DNA from: a virus
Strand: one strand, 5' to 3'
DNA length: 31,640 bases
IMG/VR virus record: IMGVR_UViG_3300029309_000193
Coordinates: 1-31,640 of that record
Part shown: piece after piece, positions 15,103-23,631 of the stretch
How the letters are laid out: each line of letters begins with the position of its first letter
Position numbering within the stretch: the first letter of the stretch is position 1
The notes under the pieces: model-generated
What the model saw: only the letters and a program-made list of their open reading frames with translations
What the model was told of the DNA's origin: nothing
Database searches by the model: none
Program-made: the position numbers and the translations under genes

Positions 15103-15267
15103 ATGGAAAACAGATATTTTGTTAAAATTCGTTTATTTGATAATCTACCAGATATGCCTGACCATGGTAAATATGTAACAATCATGGTTGAGGCAAAATC
15201 AACAGATGAATTAGAAATGTTAATTGACGATAAACATAAAATAACAATGTGTGAATTGGTTGATTAA
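15103..15267 (+). CDS. Very small hypothetical protein (54 residues)
   Basis: ATG 15103 opens a 54-residue frame (MENRYFVKIRLFDNLPD, then VTIMVEAKSTDELEML, ending CELVD). It fills the gap between two clear genes with 4 bases before it and 1 base after it, and strand-strand-helix content looks like a real small domain. AGGATAATATT upstream is a weak ribosome site. Function unknown. Confidence 0.55.
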   Translation: MENRYFVKIRLFDNLPDMPDHGKYVTIMVEAKSTDELEMLIDDKHKITMCELVD

Positions 15268-15268
15268 A

Positions 15269-15514
15269 ATGAAGATTGAAAAAAATATACCAATACCACC
15301 ACAATTTTCTGTTGAGGTTGATACTGTCAAAAAAATGGAAATAGGAGATAGTATTTATTTTGAAGGTAAGTTCTTGATGGCTACTGAGGTGCAAAGATAT
15401 GTAAGAGCATTTAAAAAACTTTCGTATAAATATACAAGTAGACAGATTTATAATTACGATAAAATATATAAGGGAAAAAAAGTAATTGGTGTAAGATTAT
15501 GGAGGACAGAATGA
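15269..15514 (+). CDS. Small basic hypothetical protein
   Basis: An 81-residue protein from ATG 15269, one base after the previous stop. A GTG 18 bases upstream is less likely. It starts with IEKNIPIPPQFSVEVDTV and has basic YVRAFKKLSYKYTSRQIYNYDKIYKGKK followed by GVRLWRTE. The basic aromatic end suggests nucleic-acid binding of the kind seen in short phage HTH-like proteins, but no family is recognised. Confidence 0.6.
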   Translation: MKIEKNIPIPPQFSVEVDTVKKMEIGDSIYFEGKFLMATEVQRYVRAFKKLSYKYTSRQIYNYDKIYKGKKVIGVRLWRTE

Positions 15515-15762
15515 CGATAATGAATATTCTAAAAGGTAAAAATACTATTTATGATTTTTTATTAGATGCCTACAATAATTGTGATTATAAAAGAGGTTAT
15601 CACATTATAAAACTAATGATAAAATCAAAAACAAATTTAGATAATTTTGTTAAATTTTTGGCAGAAAATAGTACAACAGAACTATATAAACATTCATGTT
15701 ACCACCAGTTCTTTAGAAATGTTTTTGCAAAATTCATTAGACAATGTAGAATGGCAAAATAA
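15511..15762 (+). CDS. Small helical hypothetical protein, last rightward gene
   Basis: An 83-residue protein. ATG 15511 is preferred over ATG 15499 because GGAGG lies six bases before it and it overlaps the previous stop as ATGA. It is basic and helical (YDFLLDAYNNCDYKRGYHII, NVFAKFIRQCRMAK). It ends the plus-strand module and converges on the late genes. No motif recognised. Confidence 0.6.
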   Translation: MTIMNILKGKNTIYDFLLDAYNNCDYKRGYHIIKLMIKSKTNLDNFVKFLAENSTTELYKHSCYHQFFRNVFAKFIRQCRMAK

Positions 15763-15849
15763 TTAGCTTGGGTCGCCTTGGAAAATAATTGTTTTCTCCC
15801 AGCCCCACCCCAACCGTGGTAAGATAAGCTAGGCGAATAGTCTTACCAT
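15763..15849. other. Convergent intergenic region with structured, GC-rich sequence
   Basis: This gap separates the two convergent operons. An 8-bp perfect stem, TGGTAAGA (15817-15824) and TCTTACCA (15841-15848), has a 16-base loop containing AGGCGA (15831-15836). AGGCGA can pair with TCGCCT (15773-15778), a pseudoknot-like contact, and AAGCTA in the same loop can pair with TAGCTT (15764-15769). TTGGG (15768-15772) can pair with CCCAA (15809-15813). The stem follows the TAG of the leftward gene. It may be a bidirectional terminator or a structured RNA; the absence of T runs argues against a plain terminator. Confidence 0.45.
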
Positions 15850-16605
15850 CTAATCTTTTATACTTCTAAGACTATCCATAACCTTGTCAATGTCAGGTTC
15901 GGTACCATTTGGGTCATATACACATTTATATTTCTTTGGACACCAAGTTTCAATCATCATGGTAAACGTTTTATTACCACCCTCATAAATACAGGCTTTT
16001 TTTTGTGTATATTTTGATGTAATACGTTTTTTTAATCTACAAGTTGTAAATTTTGGAACATCTATTTTACCTTGGTGTATTTTTTGATTTCTTGTATAAT
16101 CTCTTGGTTTATATTCATACGCAAGTTCTGATGCGTAAGCCTTAATATATAATCCTATGGTTAAGGCTATTACTGCTATTATGCAAAATACAATACCCAT
16201 GGTTTGTATGGCATCTATTAGTTCTTTTTGTTTTTGCCTTGCCTCTACCTTTGCTAATCTCTGTTGTTCTTTTACTTCGTTTATTCTATCTGCTCGTTCT
16301 TTTATTATTTGGTCCCAAGCAGTAGGTCCGAAACGTAGATTTATTATATTTTTTAATTCTTGCCTTTGTTCTTCAAGTAGTTTTCTATCTATAAAATCTG
16401 ATGCAGTAGATTCAATACCAAATTGTTCTTTAAGACCAAGACCTTTGCCTTGTTTCTTATTCATTTGTGCTTCGCCCTCAAAAAAACCATCTATTTGTTG
16501 AGCAATGCCTTTTATGTCATTTACGGTATTAATATTTTCTTTTATGAAATTTACTGATTGTTTTACTAATGCAATGCCTGTGAGTGTGGCTGTTACAAAT
16601 TCCAT
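15850..16605 (-). CDS. Membrane-associated phage protein with coiled coil, probably virion- or tail-related
   Basis: A 251-residue protein. The N-terminus (VTATLTGIALVKQSVNFIKENINTVND then IAQQIDGFFEGE) is followed by a charged helix, a NLRFGPTAWDQIIKERADRI segment, a coiled coil (residues 105-135), one membrane helix at about 137-158 (MGIVFCIIAVIALTIGLYI), and a cysteine-containing soluble domain with four cysteines. Proteins starting this way are widespread in marine phages without known function. It is the last gene of the leftward late operon, 3 bases after the small membrane protein. The extra Cys domain would lie across the inner membrane from the coiled coil. Confidence 0.6.
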   Translation of the reverse strand: MEFVTATLTGIALVKQSVNFIKENINTVNDIKGIAQQIDGFFEGEAQMNKKQGKGLGLKEQFGIESTASDFIDRKLLEEQRQELKNIINLRFGPTAWDQIIKERADRINEVKEQQRLAKVEARQKQKELIDAIQTMGIVFCIIAVIALTIGLYIKAYASELAYEYKPRDYTRNQKIHQGKIDVPKFTTCRLKKRITSKYTQKKACIYEGGNKTFTMMIETWCPKKYKCVYDPNGTEPDIDKVMDSLRSIKD

Positions 16606-16608
16606 ATA

Positions 16609-16776
16609 TTACCTCAATAGCAAACCAATCAATAAAACAATCGCAGTTCCCGAAGTTGCTATCATTATATGTTCAATACGTTTTATACGTAATATTGTTT
16701 CTATCCATCGCTCCTCTGTAACAGCAATATGTTTCTCTAATGTTACATGTATTTCTTGTACTGATGGTTTCTTCAT
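16609..16776 (-). CDS. Small single-membrane-helix protein, XhlA-like layout
   Basis: A 55-residue protein starting in an ATGA overlap with the ejection protein gene. An amphipathic N-terminal helix (PSVQEIHVTLEKHIAVTEERW, IETILRIKRIEH) leads to one C-terminal membrane helix (IMIATSGTAIVLLIGLLL). This layout resembles XhlA-type holin-associated proteins and many small phage membrane proteins. Function is open; a lysis accessory or a virion membrane anchor are the options. Confidence 0.6.
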   Translation of the reverse strand: MKKPSVQEIHVTLEKHIAVTEERWIETILRIKRIEHIMIATSGTAIVLLIGLLLR

Positions 16777-18779
16777 GTCATATCAACACTATTTAGTATT
16801 TTCATTCTTGCAGACATTGGCAGATTACCTACAAATTCTGATACATCTTTGTCTGCCTCTGATGCAAAAGCACTCATATCTAATCTTATGTTAGGGTCAA
16901 CCACCTCTGGTGTTTGTGTGGCAGTAATTGTAGTACCGCCTGTTATTATGGTATTTGCCAATCTTTGTAATTTATTTAACATTGCATTTCTTGATTCTGC
17001 ATTTGTGAAGGCATCTCTTATAACATCTGCATCTTCTTCTATTAGGGTTTCTGCTAATTGACGTAATTGTTTATCACTCATTCTTCTTGATAAATCTGGT
17101 ATCAAATTCTTAATTGCCCTAACTGCGGCAAGTGGGTTATTAAATGTTATTGCCTCTGAAATATCAGCACCTATTCTTGTTATATCGGTTGGCTTTACAT
17201 CTGCTCCTCTTGCTTCTGTTATTGCTGTTTGTGAACCTCTTAAAACAATATTTCTTGTATCAACAGAATCTATGGCTTTTGATGCACCTGTAAGTATATT
17301 TTCAAGTTCGTCATCTGGTATAATCCTTTGTAAAATTCTTCTTTCTTTACTTTCTGGATTATTCAAACGTCTTACAAAAGCACCTTTACCACCTCTTTGG
17401 TCAAGAATAGACCTTATATTTGATGCTATACCTGCTCGGTATGCCTTAATTAAATCGTTATCTTTTGTATTCAAAATCCTATTTATATCTATTTCTGCTG
17501 AGTCGGCATTCATACCAAGTAATTTTGTGCCTTGTTCAAAACTTTCTTTACCATCAAATATTTTTTTATAATTGGCTCTTACTTTGGCAAGTTCTGGAGA
17601 TACCTCGTCAATTTTATTTTTTAAAACATTTGATAAATTTTTAACATTGGTCGCAACGGTCATTTTTTTATCTTTTTGTAATAATCCCTGACCAAAATCT
17701 CTAACAATTCTGTAAGCATTTTCTGCTTCTTCTAATGATAAACTTCTTGTTAAACTGAAAGAACCATCTTTATTTTTTTTAAATACTGCTGGTAAACCTT
17801 GCATCTTATTTATAAGATTTGCATCTTTTGTAAGGTTTTTTGGGTCAATACGATTTACAACATCTAAGACTAAATTATCTATTTCTGGGTTATTTAGATT
17901 TTTATTGGCATCAAATATTCTTTTATATGCTTTACTCTCTGCGGATTTGAGTGCCTTTTCTGTTTTTTGTATATCTTGTAAAATATTACCTGTAGGTTGG
18001 TCTTTTGCCAAAGATTTTTGTAAATCTGCGGTAACTTTTTTTGGTGCATCAGTTGCTCTTTTTTCTAACGATTCTCTTAATATTGGACCTGTTACAGAAG
18101 ATTTTGCATATAATGCTCTAATATTCTCTGCCATATCTTTGTTTATTTCTGGTATTATTTTACCTTGTTGAACAGCCTCAATAATATCATCTGTTGTAAC
18201 ATTTGCCTTACCTGCAATTTCAATAATCTTATCTTCTACATTTTTATTAAGGTTGCCCATGATTGCACCATAGCCTTTTTCAAAGCCTTTTTTTGCAATA
18301 CCACCTATGGCTTGAGTTAATTTAGCAAAAACAGGTCCTGCAACTGTAGATATACCAGTTTCTACTGCAACCTCTATTGGTTCTATTGTTTCATCTTGTG
18401 CGCCATACGATGCAACTAATCCCTGACCACCACTCATTAATGCAACTCTACCCATTGTTAAAGGCACACTTGCACCACCAGTAAATGGTAATGCCAATAA
18501 TGCAGGTGCCATGGCACCACCAAATTCATATTTTAAAGAACCATCTTTATCTCTTGCCTGTTCTAAAATATTTCTTTCTAATTGCACAATTTCGTCATAC
18601 GATTTATCTGAAAATAGGGATTTCACTTTGGCTATGGCTTCGTCACTATAATTTAGTAATGCACCTTGTGCAATAAGTCGTATTTTTTCAGACGCAGTTA
18701 AACCTGCCTCTCGGTTCTCAAGTTCTGTTTCTCTAATCTTACTTAATATATCTTTTAATTCATCATCTATCTTACTCAT
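16773..18779 (-). CDS. Large internal virion / DNA-ejection protein (putative)
   Basis: A 668-residue protein, mostly helical and rich in Ala, Lys, Asp. A hydrophobic, glycine-rich stretch at about 87-120 (GGAMAPALLALPFTGGAS) precedes long helical regions with many charged residues (residues 150-600). It lies with two other long late genes between the tail proteins and the end of the operon, the place where P22-like phages keep the three ejection proteins. The hydrophobic segment could insert into the host membrane during DNA delivery. No lytic transglycosylase motif is evident. The call is by layout, not by sequence family. Confidence 0.5.
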   Translation of the reverse strand: MSKIDDELKDILSKIRETELENREAGLTASEKIRLIAQGALLNYSDEAIAKVKSLFSDKSYDEIVQLERNILEQARDKDGSLKYEFGGAMAPALLALPFTGGASVPLTMGRVALMSGGQGLVASYGAQDETIEPIEVAVETGISTVAGPVFAKLTQAIGGIAKKGFEKGYGAIMGNLNKNVEDKIIEIAGKANVTTDDIIEAVQQGKIIPEINKDMAENIRALYAKSSVTGPILRESLEKRATDAPKKVTADLQKSLAKDQPTGNILQDIQKTEKALKSAESKAYKRIFDANKNLNNPEIDNLVLDVVNRIDPKNLTKDANLINKMQGLPAVFKKNKDGSFSLTRSLSLEEAENAYRIVRDFGQGLLQKDKKMTVATNVKNLSNVLKNKIDEVSPELAKVRANYKKIFDGKESFEQGTKLLGMNADSAEIDINRILNTKDNDLIKAYRAGIASNIRSILDQRGGKGAFVRRLNNPESKERRILQRIIPDDELENILTGASKAIDSVDTRNIVLRGSQTAITEARGADVKPTDITRIGADISEAITFNNPLAAVRAIKNLIPDLSRRMSDKQLRQLAETLIEEDADVIRDAFTNAESRNAMLNKLQRLANTIITGGTTITATQTPEVVDPNIRLDMSAFASEADKDVSEFVGNLPMSARMKILNSVDMT

Positions 18780-18783
18780 ATCT

Positions 18784-20139
18784 CTACCTTACTTTTGGTT
18801 TTAGAGTGAAACGTTTTGCCTGAACATCTTTTAATATATCTAATATGGTGCTTTTAAGTGTTTCATTATCTTTAACATTTTCGCCACCAAGCATATATTC
18901 AATATCATCAATGGTATAATTATTTTCTAAAAAAAACTTTTCAAAACTTTGTTTATTGGTCTTTTTTGGTAATATTATTTTATATGTATCTGTCGCAAGA
19001 GTATATTGTTTTGGCGATTTTATGTAAGATTCAATAACAGATTTCTCTAAACCAAGAACTTCACCTACCTTAATCTCCTCATTATTTTGTGTTGTTAAAT
19101 TCGCAGTTGCATTATTATATTGTGCGTATGCCAAATCTCTAAATGAACGTCTTGTTAAATCTGAAAGAATACCACCATTTTTAATATAATTAGCTGTTTG
19201 AACCAAGAAATCTGCAGGTCCACCAACTTTTTTGGCAACTTCAAATTCGCCTTCTCTAACAACAGAACGAGGGTCTAACATTTTCATAAAGCTAAATATA
19301 AGTGCTAAATCACCAGCACCCGGTCTATCTAATTCGTAGACCTGATTATATGCTGTAAATACATTATCCATATGACCTAATTTATCGTTATAATCTTTAA
19401 CAAATTGTTTGGTTTGGTATTTTTCTTTAACTTTTAAAAAGTTTTCTTTTTGTTTTAAATTGAGTGGTTTAAATACAACCTCTTGATTTGGTTTACTATC
19501 ATCTTTCTTTTCAAAAACATTAACCTTTGAAGAACCCTCGCCAATACTTGATTGGTCTGTCTTATCGTAGTTAATAAAATTACCGCTATCATCTTCAACT
19601 CTTTTACCTTTGTTTGGTCCAGTTTTGTAATATAAATTACCATCAAACTGGCCTGTATATGTCTTTATTTCTGAATCTTTTGGAGCTGAATAAGTTACAA
19701 TATTAGCTTTTACTGACGGTTCTAAATCATTTAATTGTTTCATGGTAAAGAATTTTGTATCGCCTTTTTCATAATCAACACCATCAATGTTAGTTGGTTT
19801 TGTAAAGGTATATAATTTTTCTGCTTTTGGTTTACCTAATTGTGTTGCTAAAGAAATAGCAGTTGTTGCCCTTGTTAAATCAGCCTTTTCTTGGTCTCTT
19901 TTATCTTGAAGATATGCTTTGGCAACTGTTCCTAATGCCTGACTACCTGCACCAAATGCTGTAGCACCCGGTCTACTTGCCTGTGCCCCTAATTCTGAAA
20001 AACCTATTAATGCTAATAATGCAGGGTCTATTGGCTCTCTTTGTGGCACCAATGTATTTAATAAACCACCAAGAGCACCACCTTGTAAATCTTGCTGATT
20101 TGCCGCTCCTAATGCTTTTATTAGTTCTTCTGCGGTCAT
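18784..20139 (-). CDS. Putative internal virion / ejection protein
   Basis: A 451-residue protein. The N-terminus is Ala/Gly-rich and moderately hydrophobic (ALGAANQQDLQGGALGGLLN, LLALIGFSELGAQASRPG, FGAGSQALGTVAKAYLQ). It is followed by a polar, lysine-rich C-terminal two-thirds with FSFMKMLDPRSVVREGEFEVAKK. That motif (MLDP.SVVREGEF) recurs in the internal or ejection proteins of many podovirus-like phages. It is flanked by similarly composed proteins, which supports a virion-internal role. The signature suggests a relative of known phage internal proteins, but exact function is unproven. Confidence 0.55.
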   Translation of the reverse strand: MTAEELIKALGAANQQDLQGGALGGLLNTLVPQREPIDPALLALIGFSELGAQASRPGATAFGAGSQALGTVAKAYLQDKRDQEKADLTRATTAISLATQLGKPKAEKLYTFTKPTNIDGVDYEKGDTKFFTMKQLNDLEPSVKANIVTYSAPKDSEIKTYTGQFDGNLYYKTGPNKGKRVEDDSGNFINYDKTDQSSIGEGSSKVNVFEKKDDSKPNQEVVFKPLNLKQKENFLKVKEKYQTKQFVKDYNDKLGHMDNVFTAYNQVYELDRPGAGDLALIFSFMKMLDPRSVVREGEFEVAKKVGGPADFLVQTANYIKNGGILSDLTRRSFRDLAYAQYNNATANLTTQNNEEIKVGEVLGLEKSVIESYIKSPKQYTLATDTYKIILPKKTNKQSFEKFFLENNYTIDDIEYMLGGENVKDNETLKSTILDILKDVQAKRFTLKPKVR

Positions 20140-20141
20140 TC

Positions 20142-21230
20142 TTATCTCCTACTTAGTGCATAAAGACTTGCCAACGAACCTAATCCACCTAGTGTTTGTC
20201 CATATATACTTGGCTGTTGCATAAACTGGTTTCCTGTTGCCTGTTGCCTAGTTAGTGTTTCGTATGGTATGCCTTGTAATGCACCTAAAGCAAAATTTAA
20301 CATTTCAAATGGGAATTGTTGTTGTGCTAGAAAATCACTATATGCCAAATCTAATGCTCTTTGGTCAAGTTCTCTTTCTGCCTGACCTGCTGTAATCATT
20401 CCTGATGCGGCTTGTTCTTGTAAACCTTGTGCCAAGGGTGCAAGACCACTTAATGTTTCTGATGCTCTTAGTCTACTAGCCTCGTCTGTCTCAAAACCTT
20501 GTAAATCTGTTTGAAAACCTGCACGTCTCTCACCTTCGCCTGCAAATCTTGCTTGTCTTTCGGCATCAAATCTACCTGCATCAAATGCTCTATCTGTATC
20601 AAACCTTTGAGATGCAAATTGCAAGGCCTCTCTACCTGCTTGTCGTCTTAAATCTGAACCTGCTCTTGCCATTTCTGCATCTGTTAGTGCCTCTCTAACA
20701 CCTAATCTTGAACCACCAAATGCACCTGCCCTAATTGCATCTGCGGCATTTTGTCTTTGTTGTAATTGTCTTTGTCTGTTTAATTCTTCTATTGCTGGGT
20801 CTATTGACGTTTGAAATACATCTTGGTACTGACCTGCTCTTTCTGTATCAAAATCAGGCGCCACAAAGGCGTCACCTATAAGTGTGTCTGTATCTGTTGG
20901 TGTAAATCTTAAATTTTCTCCCTGACCTAACGTTCTTGCCATGGTGGTCGCATCATCTAATATTGTTTTAAAAGGTGCTGTACCACTGGCTAAAAGGTCT
21001 AGACCTTCTCTTTCTCTTTCTGTCATTCTCTGTGGGTCGCCCTCAGCATCAGTGCCAAATGTTGCTATTCTTTCTCCTTGAAATTGTGGGAAAGGTGATT
21101 TTGAAAGTTCTCTTGCCTGTTCGTATAATTCTTTACCACCTGCGGCTACAAATCCCGGTAATTGTGTGCCACTTACAGTTTCTTTATAATCAGGTAGTTG
21201 TATAGGTTGATTTGTACATATTGAACCCAT
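20142..21230 (-). CDS. Putative virion structural / ejection protein
   Basis: A 362-residue protein. The start PIQLPDYKETVSGTQLPGFV is followed by glutamine-, arginine- and alanine-rich helices (LNRQRQLQQRQNAADAIRAG, GGSRLGVREALTDAEMARAG), with repeated RFD/RFDAERQARF units at about 210-235, and ends with LGGLGSLASLYALSRR. Low-complexity helical and Gln/Ala-rich sequence is typical of phage internal virion proteins. It directly precedes the 451-residue protein (2-base gap). Function is inferred from position and composition only. Confidence 0.5.
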   Translation of the reverse strand: MGSICTNQPIQLPDYKETVSGTQLPGFVAAGGKELYEQARELSKSPFPQFQGERIATFGTDAEGDPQRMTEREREGLDLLASGTAPFKTILDDATTMARTLGQGENLRFTPTDTDTLIGDAFVAPDFDTERAGQYQDVFQTSIDPAIEELNRQRQLQQRQNAADAIRAGAFGGSRLGVREALTDAEMARAGSDLRRQAGREALQFASQRFDTDRAFDAGRFDAERQARFAGEGERRAGFQTDLQGFETDEASRLRASETLSGLAPLAQGLQEQAASGMITAGQAERELDQRALDLAYSDFLAQQQFPFEMLNFALGALQGIPYETLTRQQATGNQFMQQPSIYGQTLGGLGSLASLYALSRR

Positions 21231-21665
21231 TTATGCCTCCACAAATGTTGAGCCTGCCTTTACAAAACCCAACCTTTTAAAAAAATTATCTTTTCTATCA
21301 ATATCGCCAGAAAAGATGTGTCCCAACCTAATTTTTATTTTAGCATCTTTTGCTGTTTTTATATAGGCTTGTATTAATTTTTTTGCTACATCAGTTTTTC
21401 TCTGATTTTTAAATACATAAAACCAAGCATCTCCGATATATTTTTCTTCGCTCCACCAATCAGCACACATTTGACCTGCAATAGAACCTTGTATTTTATT
21501 ATCTTTTATTGAAACCAAAACCAAACCACTATGTACTAACTCGTTGATTTTATTTATCAATTTTAAGGTATTTATTTTAGGCACTTTTATTTCTGTCTCC
21601 TTATGCATCGTATCTAACATTATTGCTAATGCTGATATGTCTGCTACTGTTGCGTGTCTTATCAT
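21231..21665 (-). CDS. GNAT-fold acetyltransferase-like protein
   Basis: A 144-residue protein with GNAT layout: N-terminal MIRHATVADISALAIML, strands GLVLVSIKDNKIQGSIAG, then DAWFYVFKNQRKTDVAKKLIQAYIKTA and the late DNFFKRLGFVKAG block typical of the fold's end. The acetyl-CoA loop is unusual: the RxxGxA pattern reads RKTDVA, so the key glycine is Asp. It may therefore be a weak or repurposed enzyme. It lies among virion genes with ATGA overlap to the upstream gene. The substrate is unknown; modification of a virion or host protein is possible. Confidence 0.7.
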   Translation of the reverse strand: MIRHATVADISALAIMLDTMHKETEIKVPKINTLKLINKINELVHSGLVLVSIKDNKIQGSIAGQMCADWWSEEKYIGDAWFYVFKNQRKTDVAKKLIQAYIKTAKDAKIKIRLGHIFSGDIDRKDNFFKRLGFVKAGSTFVEA

Positions 21666-21970
21666 GCAATATCTTTCAATGCTCCCATATTTTCTTCTGG
21701 TGGCATTTCTTCTTTTGTTTGTTGCATTTTTGGTTCTTCGCCTTCTTTCATATCAGCAATTTTTTCAATCAACATACCAAGTTCTGGTAAAAATTTCATC
21801 AATACGTCCATAACATCAGGCGATATTGCCTTATCTAAAGCATTTAATTCATCTTCTGTCATTTCGGCTAATCGCATCATTAATACAGTTTGCATTTCTT
21901 CTGATGGATTAAATATCATTTTTCTGGCTTCTTCATTTGGTGGCTCTATGCCTACATCTTCTAATGCCAT
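21662..21970 (-). CDS. Acidic late hypothetical protein
   Basis: A 102-residue, acidic, methionine-rich helical protein (PNEEARKMIFNPSEEMQTVLMMRLAEMTEDELNALD) ending in a disordered EEPKMQQTKEEMPPEENMG tail. It overlaps the acetyltransferase gene by 4 bases and follows the 445-residue protein. The acidic tail resembles chaperone-like or scaffold-like phage proteins, but nothing specific is recognised. Confidence 0.55.
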   Translation of the reverse strand: MALEDVGIEPPNEEARKMIFNPSEEMQTVLMMRLAEMTEDELNALDKAISPDVMDVLMKFLPELGMLIEKIADMKEGEEPKMQQTKEEMPPEENMGALKDIA

Positions 21971-23308
21971 TTAAATCTCCTTTTTATCATATAAAACAGA
22001 CCAATCTGTTTTTTTACAAAATTTACCAAGAATATAACAGGTTTTTTCTCCGATAAATCTGTATATTTTGCCTAAATAATCTGGTTTATCTCTTTTACCT
22101 AAAATATATTTAACCTCGTTTAGTCTATGGTTTGCTATATGATACCATAATTTAACTGATTTGCCTTGTCGCATTTTACGAACAACAGATATTGCCCATA
22201 TGTGATAACCATTTACATGAGTTGGTGTTAAATATTTCTGTGTAAAATAATAATCAAGTAAAATATCTTCTGTAGTCATCATGCCATGTCTTCTTAATTC
22301 ATTACATATCACACGACCACCTACAGATGCACCTACAGTGGCTCCAACAACAGAACCTATTGGACCACCTAAAACTGTTCCAACATACGTACCAACTGCG
22401 GCACCTGCACCTTTTTTAGCTGATTTTGCTGGGTCTTTACCACCTGTTAATAATAAATCTGTAAAAAATGTTGCAACACCTGCACCTCCACTAGCACCTA
22501 ATGTTGATGTTGCTGTTGCATCTGCTTTAACCCTATCCCAATATGTAGATTTTTCTGGTAGAGTACTGCCAGTATAATTTTGAAACCCACCTTTCATATT
22601 TGCTATTTCTTCTTTTTTTACACCTCTAATCGTATCTCCATCGCCTTTATAGGCAAAAACCTTTTGGTCTTTATCACCTAATGGCACCCTTTGTTCTTGT
22701 AGTTTTTCATATAATGGTAGATTACCTGATGCTTTGGCGGCCTCACGAGATGCTAATGCTTCATTATAAATTAGATTTCCGCCACCTTTTTCTGCTGAAA
22801 TCGGTATATCTAATGCAGTTCGTATTGGGTCTGACAAATTACCAGCCGATGTTTTCTTTAATATATCTGCAGATGATTGTGATAAACCAAAAGCTGATTT
22901 TATACCTTCAAAAACAGGTGTGTCTGTTGCCAATGCTTTACCTGCACCAGCACCTATGGTACTTGTAAGTCCGATTGCTGTATCAGCAATCATTTGCTGT
23001 TCTATTTGTTCTGGTGTTAAGAAACCCGGAGGTGTACCTAGTTTTTTAAATTCTTCTAGTTTTTGTCTATCTTCAAAATCGTTTGGGTCGTATTTTCTTT
23101 CACCAGTTTGTATGGTTTTAACCCATTCAAATATAGGCATGGCACTTGTACCATAAGTTTTTTGTAAATCTTGTTGTGAAACATCAGGTTTTTGAGTTGC
23201 TAATTGATAAACACCATAGGTAAAATCATCTACTTTTGGTTCTGTTTTTTCTGTGTCATCTAATGTAAGTATATCACCAAATGCACCATATAGTGGTTCT
23301 TCTGCCAT
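21971..23308 (-). CDS. Virion protein with glycine-zipper segment and conserved C-terminal domain
   Basis: A 445-residue protein. The N-terminal half is polar (DDFTYGVYQLATQKPDVS, RKYDPNDFEDRQKLEEFKKLGTPPG). A glycine-zipper-like hydrophobic stretch at about 300-335 (GAAVGTYVGTVLGGPIGSVV) may insert in membranes. The last 110 residues form a domain starting VICNELRRHG and including VNGYHIWAISVVRKMRQG and LGKIYRFIGEKTCYILG. Domains with this style occur at the ends of marine phage tail and internal proteins. It probably helps DNA delivery; the function is inferred. Confidence 0.55.
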   Translation of the reverse strand: MAEEPLYGAFGDILTLDDTEKTEPKVDDFTYGVYQLATQKPDVSQQDLQKTYGTSAMPIFEWVKTIQTGERKYDPNDFEDRQKLEEFKKLGTPPGFLTPEQIEQQMIADTAIGLTSTIGAGAGKALATDTPVFEGIKSAFGLSQSSADILKKTSAGNLSDPIRTALDIPISAEKGGGNLIYNEALASREAAKASGNLPLYEKLQEQRVPLGDKDQKVFAYKGDGDTIRGVKKEEIANMKGGFQNYTGSTLPEKSTYWDRVKADATATSTLGASGGAGVATFFTDLLLTGGKDPAKSAKKGAGAAVGTYVGTVLGGPIGSVVGATVGASVGGRVICNELRRHGMMTTEDILLDYYFTQKYLTPTHVNGYHIWAISVVRKMRQGKSVKLWYHIANHRLNEVKYILGKRDKPDYLGKIYRFIGEKTCYILGKFCKKTDWSVLYDKKEI

Positions 23309-23631
23309 TAATTAACCTCCAAAAAGCTAATTATAATATGCAATCTATCTGCTGTTGTTGCTTGTGCCTTAATAATTTCGCTCTCTTGTATTATAAGTGG
23401 TTGTTCTAATAATTCAACTGTTGTATTTGAGGCAACAGATTTTGCCTTGAATAAACTAAATACACTAGCACTTGCATCAGTAAGTGTAATATCAATCGTA
23501 TCAGAACTACCACTATCATTGCTTAACAATATGCTTTTAATTATTGATTGTGTTGCAGTAGGGCAGGTATAAATTGTTGTATTATTTGTTGTTGATAAAT
23601 CTGCCTTTGCATTTTTAAAATTATTAGCCAA
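23308..23631 (-). CDS. Small beta-rich virion-type protein
   Basis: A 107-residue, Ser/Thr-rich, beta-strand-rich protein (KADLSTTNNTTIYTCPTATQSIIKSILLSN, TIDITLTDASASVFSLF). The pattern resembles small decoration or tail proteins of marine phages (immunoglobulin-like or jelly-roll strands). It begins in an overlap with the 64-residue gene and its last base is shared with the 445-residue gene's first. Role in the virion is inferred. Confidence 0.55.
   Translation of the reverse strand: MANNFKNAKADLSTTNNTTIYTCPTATQSIIKSILLSNDSGSSDTIDITLTDASASVFSLFKAKSVASNTTVELLEQPLIIQESEIIKAQATTADRLHIIISFLEVN

Noticed and set aside
15788-15800. Leader copy as the start of another leftward gene
   Set aside because: The start codon would be ATT and the frame stops after a few codons, so it is kept only as an orphan repeat.
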